A DNA stretch of 64,000 nt. It comes from Botryotinia globosa (lineage: Eukaryota > Ascomycota > Leotiomycetes > Helotiales > Sclerotiniaceae). The stretch is taken from positions 2,356,001-2,420,000 of the forward strand of contig RCSZ01000006.1 in the NCBI GenBank assembly GCA_014898425.1. Direction: 5' to 3'. Numbering within the stretch: the stretch's first letter is position 1; every line of letters starts with the position of its first letter. Made by a program: the position numbers and the translations under genes. Below, piece by piece: positions 41,201 through 53,405 of this stretch. The notes below the pieces were generated by a model. That model was not told the DNA's origin. It was given only the letters and a program-made list of their open reading frames with translations, and ran no database searches.

Positions 41201-44200
41201 ACCCTTCTTTACTAACAAACTTTCATTATAACATTTATAAAACCATAAAATTAAGATTATATCAAACAAGAAATTATTATATAATAAAAACTATTCAATA
41301 TCTCCAACTAAGTTTTAAATTGTTTATAAATAATTTAATAATAATCTAAATAAAGAATTCATTTAGGAATTTTATTTTTAATTAATTGCTCCATTTCTTT
41401 TAATTATTAAACTAAAAAGAAATATTCGAGTCTATTAAAATTATCAAGATTTAAATAGTATTATTATCAAAAACTAATATCCTTTATTATTAATTAAAAA
41501 AACCTTCAATATTTTATACCATATTAAAATTTATATTAAACTCAATATTATCACTATTTTCAATAAATTATAAATTATAGAAGATTATAAATAGAAAACT
41601 ATTTTCACTATTTGTTTCAATTTATTTAAATTATTAATAATACTCTTCGAATTTTGTAATATATTAGTTTTATTTCGGAATTATATCAATTATATTTTTT
41701 TTAATCTTTTGGATAGGATTTATATAATATATTTAAATAATATCTTAATTTATTCTAAGAATATTATAGATTATAAAAAATATATCCACAAAATTGTTTA
41801 ATAATTAATTGATATTAAATTACAAATTAATATTAATAAATATAAATTCAAAATAAAAAGAATCAAATACCTCAATTTAACTATTATCCTCAAAAATATA
41901 AAGATAAATTTAAAATAAATCAATATTATATTCAACTAGAAATTATTAACTAAATTCAAAGATTTTCAATATTTCCTTAGATTTGCTAATTTTTATTGAT
42001 ATTTCATTTATAATTTTTTTAAAATTATAAAACCCTTCAATCGTTTTTTGAAAAAAAAAAATACTTTTATAATATTAAAAAATACTTTTTTCTTTATTCT
42101 AATCCTTATTATATTTAATTATTATTATTATATAATTATTAAAATTGATATTTCTAATTAAATTATAAATAACATTCTTTTATAATATAATAATAAGAAA
42201 TATCTATATCCAATAGTATACTTTTTATTGAAATATAATATTATTAAATATAATTATAAAATTTATAATAAAAAACTTCTAGTAATTATAAAATTATTAA
42301 AAGAATAAAAATCGAAATTATATAATATTCAGAAACTATTTGAAATTATTATTAATTATAAGAATCTTAAATATTTTATATTAATAAAAATATTAAATCA
42401 ATAATAAACTAAATAAACTAAATTTTTATTGGGATTTAATTTCTATATTATATATCAATTTAATTATAAGATTATTTATTTTAATACTTTGAGTTATAAA
42501 ATTAAAAAATTGTTTAGTATATATTGATTTTAATAACAATTAAATCAAAAACTATTTATAAATAATTCTTTCAGAATAAATATTCAATATTATTATATTT
42601 AATAATATCATTTAATAAACAAGTAATAATTTAGATCTGATTATAATTCTAATAAATATAATTATTTTTGATATTAATAAATTAATTAATAATTTTATTA
42701 ATAAATATATAGATTATCTAAATTAATTACAATTATATATATAATATTTCAAAACTCCTCTATTTATTATTGATTATTAAGCATTTGAAAAGATTTTCGA
42801 ATAGTTTTATAAGATTATAGATTAATAAATAATAAATTCTTTTATTATAATTACCTTTTTATTTCTTTCTTTATCAAATTTTATATATAGATTATATATT
42901 ATATATATTCAATTGAATCAATCAAATATTTAGATTATATCAAAATTATTGATCTTGTTTCTTATATATATTAATAACCCAATATATCCAAAGAAATCAA
43001 ATATTTATATAACTTATCAACTTTATTTTTATATCAAAACCTCCTACCTCATTATATCTAGATTTTTTGAATTTTTATTAATATTGTTTTATTTCTAATT
43101 TAATATCTCTATTAATTATATTATATTATTATTAATTAATAAATATTATAAGAAAAAATATTAATATATTATTATAGTTGTTTATTATTTAATTAAAATA
43201 TAATATTTTATATTAATTATAGAATTATTTATAAAGAAGTTTATAAATCAATTTATTGAGAAGATTTATTATTTATATAACACTTTCAATAATATTATAT
43301 TTTATAAAAACTTCTAATTTATCTTTAAACTTTGGAAATATTTGTTTAAATATTTATTAATTATTTTAAAATAATCTTCTTTATTCTATTCTAAATTCGA
43401 TAATTAAATAAAAAGAATTAATATTATAATTAAACAATACCTTTATATTTCTATAAACTTTTATCAAAATGATTAGTTTAATTAACTCTTATTTATAGAG
43501 TTTATATTGAATAATATTATATCAGAAATTATTAATATATTCTTGTTTTTCATTAATTATAATTATTATTTATATCTTGATATTAAATTATTTATATTAA
43601 TTCTATCGAATTTATTATATTAAAAGAAATAAGAATTTCTAAAAACTAATAAGATTATAAATAGATTTTATTTTATTTTAATTAAATTCAAAGTATTTAT
43701 AATTCAATTGATTCAGAAATATAAAGACTATATTAATAAAACTTCTATTAATATTCTTTTTTATAAAGAAAATAATAAGATATAGATTAACATAAAGAAT
43801 ATAAAAACTAATTGATCAATAAAAAAAATAATAACAAATAAAATAGTTTTTATAAAATCCTTAAAATCTATAAATAAATCTATTTACTATAATTTCCAAT
43901 TAACTTTAAGATTTTTCTAATATTTTATAATTTATTATTTCAATTATTTTATTGTTTATTAAAATTATTAAATTAAAATATTATTAATATTATTAAATTA
44001 TATAAAAATCAAGATTGAGTTTTTAAAAGAGATAATAAAATATATAAGAAAATTAAGTAATAGAAATTCAAAAAGATCCTTGATTATTATAATGAATATA
44101 ATTTTTATTATTATATTAAATAAAAGTATTATTCATTATTATAATAATCAGCCGAAAATCTCCAAAATTAAAAGAGAATAATTATTACATTTCACCTAAT

Positions 44201-44553
44201 AAATTCGAATAAACTAGATTTATTTATATAAATTGAATTCAAAAAATCTGTTATTTTAAATACTATTATATTAGAAATAATTTCTAAATCAGAATTGAAT
44301 AGATTAAAAAAGATTTGCTAATTGATTATTATTTTAAAAACAATTCGCTTTGATTTTATAATAGAAATTAGAGTTTTTTAATATTATTTTAAGGAATTTT
44401 GTGTTTTTATTTAATAAATTTTATTGTTTATTTAATTTAAATATAATAATAAGTTAGTTTGTTGAATCAATTCGTTATAATTTTATTGAAAAATTACAAA
44501 ATTAATTTATACCTTAATTTACTTAGAATAAGCAAGCTTTAAGAAAGGGGTAT

Positions 44554-44703
44554 TATTACAATACCAATTATATTACCTTTGTATTTTAGATATAAACCCT
44601 TAATATACTCTTAATATACTCTACTTTCTATAATAGGGCCTCAACCTTTTATAGCACTTAGAACCCTTATAATACAATATAAGTCTTTATCTATACCCTG
44701 ACA
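44554..44703 (+). repeat. 3' LTR of gypsy element
   Basis: Starts TATTACAATACCAAT and ends CTATACCCTGACA. In the first 15 bases it differs from the 5' LTR at seven positions, all G-to-A or C-to-T. At the far end the change is in the other LTR, so both have mutated independently. Length 150 bp. Confidence 0.85.
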
Positions 44704-44710
44704 GTTACTA

Positions 44711-45235
44711 TATTAGATATTTTAGAAATATTAATAAATATTTTAGAAATATTAATTAATAAATTTTTTTAAATAGTAATAGATATAATTTGATTATTTA
44801 TATTTAAATTATATAAAATTTAAATGATTGCTTTTTATTATTGAATTAATAATTTATTATAAGCTTTTAATTATAAAATAAGAAATGAATCGATTAATAT
44901 TATTTTAATAATAATCTTTTAGAAAAATTGATTTGATTGAATTCTTGATTTAATAATTGAATTGTTAATTATTATTGTAAATATATATATTACTTTATTT
45001 GAAATAAAATTAGAATTATTTTAATATTTAAATATTACAAATAAAAGATTATTTATAATTATAAAAAGAGTTTTTAAAAAAGAATTTGATTATAAAAAAT
45101 ATAATATTATAAAAAAAGATTTGATATTAAAATTAATAATCGATTCAATATTCATAAAAAGAAATAATTTATTATTATTTATTAGATTTATTTAAAGTAA
45201 AAGAGATATTATTTAGGATTAGATAGTAAGGACCA
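44711..45235. repeat. Last AT-rich stretch before the boundary
   Basis: Unclassified AT-rich DNA without an identifiable element. Composition changes to ordinary around 45,235 (…gatagtaaggaccaagataatgatcc). Confidence 0.5.
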
Positions 45236-46704
45236 AGATAATGATCCTTGTTTATTTAATCTATGCTAAGCTAATTTAGTGTATATGCATGTGATACGTG
45301 TTAAAAGTATAACACAAACCTATTCATTATGGAGTCAAAGCTCATACGTACACAAGTCAGTTTATTGTCAATAATGCCGATGGAGATGGAAATGTGACGT
45401 GAAGTATGGACTCATGGTACTGAATTATGAGTGAAGGAATTGAGTCTAAACTAAAAAAATTAGTTGATAGACTCCTCTCAAACAGTTTTGAATGCATTTC
45501 CATCGCGGGTGGGGCGTCTACAGTTAGTTGTACATGCCCCTAAAAATACGCGAGAGGTGTTGGAAAACCCAAAAATCTCAGGTCTTACATCAAGCATGAA
45601 CCACAGCATCATCTTAGCGATATATGGAGTCCATCACGCATGAAAGTTTGCTAGGAGCTGAAGAATAATAAGAACAAATGAAAGCTCTACTTGCTTGCTG
45701 CTACAATGAATTGTTCTTATGCCCATGCCATAATTCTGGGACAACTGCTGTCCAACCAGCTCATGTGCTTTGGCATCACCAATGTTGTTAAGTTGATATC
45801 GCCCTACTATCATGAAGAAACGAAGCCTTGACGACAACCGATTATTATCATCAGCGAGAAAAGAAAACTGTAGAGGACTGGAATGTCTTCAAGTGCTAGC
45901 GTGGGTGGAGGAGGTGCACATCAGTTTTTGATGCTACCCTTAGTAAAGCTCCAAGTAAGCATTATCTCTAATGTATACACGGACAATTAACAAAACAAAT
46001 CAATGCTATTGCCAAGATCACTAGATCTATAGACTTTACCAATCTTTCTTCACATCAGTGCTTTGCCTGTGAGTAGCATACACACAAGTCTTGCTGGGTT
46101 AAGAAATCAACTAAATGAAGAGAAAGACTCGAGATTCTATGACTTGCGTACTTGAATTAGTATATATGCACGATGAATATTCAAGTCACGCTGAACAGAT
46201 TAGAGAACATTACAGACATTGATACATGTTATATGTAGATACTAGATCACTCAATAAATGAGACATTGGTTTTCCCCAATTCTCAACATCCTCGGGACCT
46301 TCCAGAATTCTTTGTATGAAACATCGCTTTCATGTACAGCCCAGATGCTTCTCCTGCAAGAATGCATCAACCACTTTTGATGATCTTGCTGCACCATATG
46401 TACAGCCATATTCCCAAGAATGGCTCCTAAGTCAATAATATGATCTGTGTGCATTCACATACATGTACTTATCACCACTGACTGCTATGAATTTGCTTTC
46501 ACTCTCCCATTACCTCTTCGGTCTCGTCAAAACACTAGGAAGATTTGAAATGCAGATATTGGATTCCACTCAGCACACCATCCATCAACCATTGTCAAGG
46601 TAAGATTTGAGATCAACACTCTGAGTATTGTCCTTTACCCTTGGCCAGTGCTTGTTATTGTTTTTGTCACTTATGACTACCGTCTGAAGTTGGGGATTTA
46701 AAGG
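45236..46704. other. Intergenic, boundary to first gene
   Basis: Ordinary composition and no sign of RIP. Two minus-strand frames of 67 codons (45634-45837, 46251-46454) have no recognisable features and look like chance. The region probably holds the promoter and leader of the RRM gene. No further gene could be supported. Confidence 0.5.
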
Positions 46705-49700
46705 ATGATTTCAAGCCCTCAAAGCGGCGATCCTCATTGGGGAATTGGTCCCCTTAGCGACAACTTACGCTTGAGCCATACACAAAGTGAACGGCGGTAC
46801 TACAATTCAAATACTTATTCACCACCATCGCCCTCTTTTCCCACGATCAATCCTTTGTATCCAACAACTCAACAAAATAACTTGCTCTCTTTAATTCCTC
46901 TTGCAACATACTTTGAATTTGCAGACACGCCATCATTTTTTCACCCACCTCGTTCATTTTCATCTTGTCTACCTCCTCCTCCACCTGCCTTTGTTGATAA
47001 ATCACCTTTTATCTATCAACAACAGATTATAGATCGACAACAGCAAATCCTTGTTTCAATTCACAAGTGGAAAGCACCTTTCACTGAGACCATGGCATCT
47101 TTCAATTTGCCCACTGGTCAGCCAGCTCCAAACGCATTCCAATATAACAACAACCCACATGGCTTTCCACCCTCTCTGGCAAACCTTCAAAATACAAGTC
47201 AGGATTCAGCGAATTCAAACGATTCCTTCCGAACACAGGTACCGCTCCCATGGAACCTGCCATCCGATTATGAGGATAGTGGTGGAGTTGAGATGTGCGA
47301 TCCAAGTCCTTTTGCTGAGCCTCCACCTTATGTGGCACCCGATTTTAGCAATGGCCGCGCTCAGTTTCAACCATTTGCCAATCAAAATTCCATGGTGAGC
47401 GGTGCTTCTGCTGGAGCTTATGGGCATGAGAATGAATACCAGATGCAGCAACAGCAAGCTTATCAACAAGAAAACTTTGCTGTGGGGTTGAATGATACGA
47501 ACGACATGCATGGCATGAATTCCTTCAGTGGTGCTAACAATGCATATCAATCACCACCTTACAATGGCCAAATCAGAGGTCCTCCAAACCCTCACATGGG
47601 TACCGGTCACACTGGAAATTTGCAGCACCAAGATCAAAATCAAAATCATTTCAGTTTCAACGGACATGGTGGTCCTCCATCCCAAAATAACTTCCAACAG
47701 CAGAACATGGGCATGCGACCACAATTACCACAAATTGCGACTCAATTTTCTACAAATCCTTACAGTCCTCAGTACAACCAGACATATTCTGCTCCACCAA
47801 TTGGAATGAATCCAGCACAGTTTTACAACAATGGTGGTGGTAGCAATTATCATGGACCAAATTCTACACCAAGTTCAGCCTCGCGTATGGCATCCAACTT
47901 GAAATTTAGTAACCTCAGCCTTGGCGGCATGAGTCCAAATGGTGTCGGCCCGAACGGCGTTCAGAATAATGGTTACGGCCATGGCAGCGGCGTCGGTAAT
48001 ATCGGCAATACTGGTGAAATTGGCCACAACGGTTCAGAACAGAATCGTTCTAATGGAAGTTTCTCGGCTGTAGCCAACAATAATAATATGGCTGCCAATG
48101 CTCGCAACGCACAGTATACCTCGCTTGCATCTGTCGGTAACATTCATCACCCGCTTCCTCCAAAGCCACAATTTCAAGCACAAAACACCCATGTTTCCAA
48201 ACCCAATACTGGCAACCAGTCTTATACTGCGACTAGCAACAATCCTCGATCTGTTGTCCATACTCCTCAACAGCAAAAGCGAAGCCTCCAAAGTGAGGAA
48301 AGTGAGCCAATCCAAGAGAGTAGCAACGGCATTCAATCACCTGTATCCTCCAACGGTCGCTCACTATCTGCTGCAATTCCTGCTTCTGAGCCCAGACCCA
48401 ACTTCACACCCTTGCTTCGATCTAATCGCGGCACATCCATCACCGCATCTGTAGATCGTGCTCAGCACATTAACGATTGGGTGCAAAATACACCAACTCG
48501 TGGAAGTGTTTCGCGCCAAAGCTCTGTCACAAGTGAGAATTTTGCTGAAGTTGACAATACTCCTACGATGCCGAACTACGACGATGGTAGAGATCATTGC
48601 CCAATCAATGGCTCCCACGACGCCGTCCCAGGTGGTTTTACCCCACGCGCTCTCAGCGTTAATCCCTTTAATCCTGTCACCACACTTGCTCCTTTCAGCC
48701 CAAATTCTCGTTACGGAGATGCTGGTGGTATGAGCACCTTGCTTCGCGAGTTGACTAGAAATGGTACTGTTACGCCAACTGCCGAAGAAGCTCTTGACAT
48801 GCGATTCATGCCCTTTGAGGAGTACTGCCGCCAAGCCAAGCTTGTGCAATATGGTGTTATGCGAATCAAAAACGTAAGTCATTGTCGCTGATGTTAAAAA
48901 TCAATTACTAATTCTTTCAAAGATTCCGTATGGTGTGACAAGACAAGAGATTCTTGCATTTCTCGGTCGCAACGCAAAGATTGCCGCCTCGAATGACCAC
49001 GAGCCCATCCACATTATAATGGAGCGTGTCACCAGCAAGACACTTGACGCCTATGTTGAGTTTGTCAGCTTCACTGAGGCTTCAAATGCAATTACGCGTT
49101 TCGATGTTAATCGCATGGGTGGCAGAGGTGGTCGTCTTGGGCAGCGCCACGTTGAAGTCGAGTTGTCTTCCCAGGAAGAGTTGATGAAGCAGCTCTTTCC
49201 GAAGGCCAAGAACGTTGAGTGGCACGGAAACAAACCCACGATTATTGAGCGTGATGAGAATGACAAGTATAACTCTGGTTTCCAGGGGTTCGTCAGTCGT
49301 GAAGAGTTGGTTATGCTGGTTAAGCATGTTGAGTCCCCACAACGTGTAAGTAACCATAATTCTGCCTGAGTGATTCGGAATTATACTGATATCAAACAGT
49401 CCCCATTCTCTAAAGATTGTCCTCAACGACCATTTGAATGTCTTGTCAGCACCTTGATCAAGTTTCCTTGGGCAATGGTCAACCACGTTACTTGCCAAGA
49501 TCGTGAGCTATTGTACAAAGCCACGATGCAATTGCTTGGGTTGCTTGTTGAACGTGTCGACAACAATGATGATCCAGTCAATCTCAATGCACAATTGTTG
49601 AAGCGAGTTTGGCGTACTGCTCTTAAGTGCGAAGGTTTCAGTCCCTGTATGAAAGACAACATTGTTTACAAGATGAAAATTGATCTTACAACCGCGTTTG

Positions 49701-50089
49701 AGTGTGGCGTTCCACCACAAGCTGATCTCTGGAGCAATATCTGGACCATTGGACCAAGAAAGGATGTTGCGTATGATCTCGTTCAGGTAAGTCTCCCGAG
49801 AGATCTTGATTAATTGAGAGCACAGGCTAAGCAACCATAGTACTATGTCAAGCTTATTCATGATGCAACTACTGAGAAGAAGCAACTCACCTTGGCCGAG
49901 AAGGCTGCAGCCAGAGCTGAAGAGGTTCCTCGCCTCCCAAGTCTCTTTGGAAATCTTGATACGCTTGTTGATTACACTAATTGCCTTGATTTGACTCTTG
50001 CTGAACTTGCTGTGAAGGAGTGGGCTGCATTTGAAACAGCAATTCGACGAGCACTTACTCCAGCTTTGGAGGCCGGGCCATCTAACTGA
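46705..50089 (+). CDS. RRM-domain RNA-binding protein
   Basis: Four exons: 46705-48873, 48923-49345, 49400-49786, 49841-50089; introns of 49, 54 and 54 nt, all phase 0, with GTAAGT donors. The product is 1075 residues. The first ~715 residues are low complexity, rich in Asn, Gln, Pro, Ser and Gly (e.g. repeated QQQ, NNN and PPP), and probably disordered. A single RRM follows at about 717-800, with RNP2-like VMRIKNIP spanning the first intron and RNP1-like AYVEFVSF near 766-773. The rest is a conserved-looking C-terminal region without a domain I can name. Likely a cytoplasmic or nuclear mRNA-binding regulator; the exact role is unknown. The start is uncertain: ATG at 47092 (gaccATGG, MASFNLPTG) has a better context and would drop the first 129 residues; an in-frame stop at 46699 lies just before the upstream ATG. 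Confidence 0.85.
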
Positions 50090-51090
50090 TAGAATCGACC
50101 TATCGAGCAGTGATACGTCCTAATCTCTAATTTCAGATACCACTTCGCATTTCTTTTCAATTCTCGGACGTAATTTGTCGAACTTTTTAGGCATTTCATA
50201 ATATTCTCGTCAGGCAAGCTTGATATCTGGATAGTTTCGTTCTTCGAATCTTCCCGGCAATCATAACAGCTGGCCTTGGATTTTCTTGAAATCCTTGATT
50301 GTCCTCGATTGTTCATAATTCCTACTTTCCTCATATTACATCTGTCTACCACCAATTTGATGAATCGTGAAGCCATTCTCGAAATCATCGAAATATCGTC
50401 ATATCATTGAAGGAACAGCATTGTTGATGATATCCTTCTATTCGCATCCTGAAGGGTCTTACTATCGAGAGAACTCCAGCATGATTGGTCTCACCTGGAA
50501 CGTCAAATTTTGCATGACCTGTTCTTGCATACTTTTCTCACGACGACAACTATCGATACTTTAGTGATTTGCGACATCATTCAAAAGGATTTGAGTTTTT
50601 GAAGTCATTTGATTGGGATACTCGATTTGAGATTATGATGATTTAGGTCAAGTTTCTTCTTTGGTTGCTTCGCTTCTTGAGGTCATTTTAATGACATCTT
50701 GATATTTGCAGCTCTGTAGTTGTCCATTCAGATAGTATACATTCAATACAATAAGTTTTCAATAATATGCAGTTACCAATAACGAAATTTCGCATCTCTA
50801 TGTGAGGAAGATGTAAGTGAAGAGCTTTTTTTATGATGTTAGATCCAGGTAGGAAATAAATTTAGATATGTGATGGCTGGAAGGCATTGGATGAGTATCA
50901 TCATCTGCATGAGATGAGAGAAAGGAAAGGAAAAGGAATATGTGAAAGTTGTTGATCGACATGTCTCGGAATATCTTCGGCCACTTACCACCCAAGCCCT
51001 TCGCTTCACCACCCAATGATTTGATGATCCATACATTCCCCCCACCAATTCTTCACCCCTCCATCACATGAGAGACACAAGAGAGTTAAA
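50090..51090. other. Intergenic between RRM gene and TYW3
   Basis: Should contain the 3' UTR of the RRM gene and the promoter of TYW3. Small open frames (50367-50564 +, 50831-51016 -) show no family features. No repeats or RNA genes were seen. Confidence 0.5.
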
Positions 51091-52155
51091 ATGTCTCTAC
51101 CTCAATCTTTTATCAGCAAAAAGAAGCTAATATTAAGCAAGCTTGCTGTTCCTACAGATGAATATGACGATCTATCTCCTAAAGGGTCCGTGGATGAAGG
51201 CATCCGAGAATTAATAGATGAAATAAATTCTCTTGAAGGTTGTGTCACGACTAGTAGTTGTGCTGGGCGAGTGAGCGTGTTTTTGGAAGGGAAGAAGAAT
51301 TCTGACGATGGAGTCAAACCTCAAATTCAACATGAGACTGATGTGGATGGTATTCCAGATGTGAGAGCCGAGAAGACTGCCGGATTTGGTGGAAAGGGAG
51401 GGGGTGGGAAATGGTTATACGTTTCTCACGATGCAATTGAAGACGAGACACTGAGCAAGCGAGAGAACGAAGGATCTCTCTGTGAACTGCTGGGAATGCG
51501 GGCGAATGATGGCGGTTCTGTGATCTCTCTCCTGAAGAGCAACGAAAGAGATTTACGGCATATTCATTTCAAATTTGAGCCCATGGTATGTTGCTTAAAC
51601 TACTCTGTTCTTGAGTTCTGAATGCTAACGTTTAAGTAGATCTTACATGTCCTTACCGCATCTTTGGAGCAAGCGCAAAAAGTGTTATCAGCTGCATTAC
51701 AAGCGGGTTTCCGAGAAAGTGGCGCATTGAACCTAATATCTACCACATCCGAGCCAGCAACTCCGATGGTAGGAATAAGATGCATGGGTCTGACGCTTGA
51801 ATCATTAGTTGGTGTATATCACGAGATTTTTGATCAAGGAGTTTGCCTCGTCGACAACGGGCAATTAAGTACGCTGATGAGAATTTCTAATGAGAGATTC
51901 AAAGAGAACACGAAAAGGATCGAGAGATTTAGAGTACTGTTGAACGAGGCAATGAATCCTGTGGAGAAGAAAAAGGTAGGAGAAAATGGGGAGGACTGGG
52001 AGGACCCCCGGGCTAGAAAGGAGCGGAAGCGTGCGGAAGGGTTGAGGAGAGCCCAGGAATTGAAGGAAGCAAAGGCGAGGAGTGGGATCTCTGAGAACAA
52101 GGACTCGGGAGAGCTTCTAGTAGACCCACCAGCTGTAGATTATAACGAGACTTGA
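51091..52155 (+). CDS. TYW3: tRNA wybutosine-synthesizing protein 3 (methyltransferase)
   Basis: Two exons, 51091-51585 and 51640-52155, separated by a 54-nt intron (GTATGT...GCTAAC...TAG, phase 0), giving 336 residues. TYW3 uses S-adenosylmethionine to methylate the wybutosine precursor at G37 of tRNA-Phe in the cytoplasm, stabilising codon-anticodon pairing. Visible family features are DLSPKGSVD (27-35), the SSCAGR signature (55-60), GKWLYVSHD (106-114), HFKFEPMILHV across the splice junction and GFRESG shortly after it. The C-terminal ~100 residues are charged and helical-looking (a Lys/Arg/Glu/Ala-rich run with RARKERKRAEG). The start has a favourable context (taaaATG). It is convergent with MIC19, whose stop codon lies about 200 bp downstream. 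Confidence 0.93.
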
Positions 52156-52351
52156 ATCTGATGCATTGATACTTCACATAGTCTATGATAGTGTACCCAA
52201 ACTTCCACGCCATGCATTATTTCTGTTACACATATTCTATACACGGTGGGCCCTTGAAAACCTTCGTTGGTTTCTTTCCACCATTTCGCCCTTCATTCGA
52301 CATTTTTTATCTGGCTTCCTTCCTATCTCCCCTCAAATAGTCATACTTTCC

Positions 52352-52988
52352 TTATCTAACAATACCCTCAACCCATTTACCCTCCAACCTCCTAACCTCT
52401 TGTCTGAAAGCCTCTACCTCTTTGTAACAATCCAACGGCCTCCTGTCGTTATCCCTCAAGCACTTTACCACTGCACTCTTTGCATTCTCAACCCCTTCAT
52501 CTAATTCCTGTACCTTCTTCCTCTGTTCCAACTTCTTCCTCAAGCCCTCCACATCTTTCTGAACCGCATCTCTGCCCAATTTCCTTAAGCTATCACCTGC
52601 AGATTTCTCCTCAGATGGGGGCGAAGATTCCTCGGTGGAGAGTTTGGCGGTTAATTCTTCGAAGTCTTTGCTGGCGCGCTCTTGGAGTTTCTTGAGTTCG
52701 CTGGCGACGCGGGCTTGGATGTGGAGTTCGAGAGTTTTGGCACGAGTAGAATCGGACTTTTGTAGTATGTTAGATTGGTGATCTCAAACCTATAGATCTG
52801 GGAGAGAGTCTTACCTCAGAACTCGATTGCAAAGAATCTATGAGTTGCTCCGAGAACCTTACAGGTGTTTCACTACCGGATACTATCAGAGCTTGCTTGA
52901 AGGAAGATGTATACGTCATTGGGAAGAATTACCTGGACCATACTTGTGCCTTTGGAGGTTCCTCAGGTTTCGAAGCTCCAGATCCCAT
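52352..52988 (-). CDS. MIC19: MICOS complex subunit MIC19 (CHCH protein)
   Basis: Three exons on the minus strand: 52988-52933 (56 nt), 52872-52815 (58 nt) and 52756-52352 (405 nt); introns of 60 and 58 nt; 172 residues. The protein sits on the inner mitochondrial membrane at cristae junctions as part of the MICOS complex. The N-terminus MGSGASKP is a good N-myristoylation signal (Gly2, Ser6, Lys7). Next comes the family block SSETPVRFSEQLIDSLQSS joined across both introns, then a long charged coiled-coil region (DSTRAKTLELHIQARVASEL...). The C-terminal CHCH region has a single Cys-X10-Cys pair (KCLRDNDRRPLDCYKEVEAF), as in yeast Mic19, in place of the twin CX9C of animals. Exon choice was decided by reading frame: the acceptor at ggtag, and not gatag, restores phase. 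Confidence 0.88.
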
Positions 52989-53396
52989 CTTGACTGGTGT
53001 AGGAAGAATCAATTGCTTGAAAGGTATAATTTACAATTGTGACCTCACGAGCTTGGAATTTCTCAAGGCTCGCTGAAAATCGGAATGTTTTGAGCCTTGT
53101 GGCCTCATATCGGAGCTTTGTTTGTCCATCCATGGATGAGTCATGACCCAAGCCACAATTGAGGCGTCAGTGGCTGAAGTGACCTCGGGAAGCAAGCATC
53201 CCCGGCCATGGATATTTTGGATCTCAACTTCAAAAGATAAATATGGACTCTGGAGTCTGGATGTTCACACGAGGATGATCAATTCCAATAAACTCAACGA
53301 TCAACCGAATTAAACCTCACCTACATGTGCATCAACGCTTCTTGATGAAGGGAACAGAGAAAGGTTAAAATTCAGGTCTGGCTATTTGATATGATG

Positions 53397-53405
53397 ATCT
53401 GATAA
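53397..53405 (+). promoter_or_regulatory. Iron-GATA (SRE-type) motif ATCTGATAA
   Basis: Exact match to ATCWGATAA, the consensus reported for fungal siderophore-repressor GATA factors. It lies about 410 bp upstream of the MIC19 start and 3.4 kb upstream of the reductase start. A single 9-mer can occur by chance. Confidence 0.3.

Larger units (their letters stand above)
38145..44703 (+). mobile_element. Ty3/gypsy LTR retrotransposon, complete but RIP-dead
   Basis: A 6559-bp element bounded by 150-bp LTRs, with a polypurine tract (aagaaagggg, 44541-44550) just before the 3' LTR, which fixes plus orientation. Flanking pentamers are attac (38140-38144) and gttac (44704-44708), a target duplication with one transition. 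The pol frame is recognisable in frame with coordinate 41730. The reverse transcriptase active-site block reads YLNNILIYS (41730-41756), where the family has YLDD. The post-RT block reads FLRFANFY (from 41973). An RNase H region at about 42230-42420 reads ...YNKKLLVIIKLLKE... and ...NYKNLKYFI.... Many stops are present. Integrase should follow but was only weakly discernible near 43020-43200. Confidence 0.85.

Noticed and set aside
45634..46454. Two 67-codon minus-strand genes
   Set aside because: Normal composition but no family features, no shared splice structure and length near chance expectation.
47102..49885. Minus-strand and out-of-frame ORFs over the RRM gene
   Set aside because: Shadows of the real exons; no independent domain and they ignore the supported splice sites.
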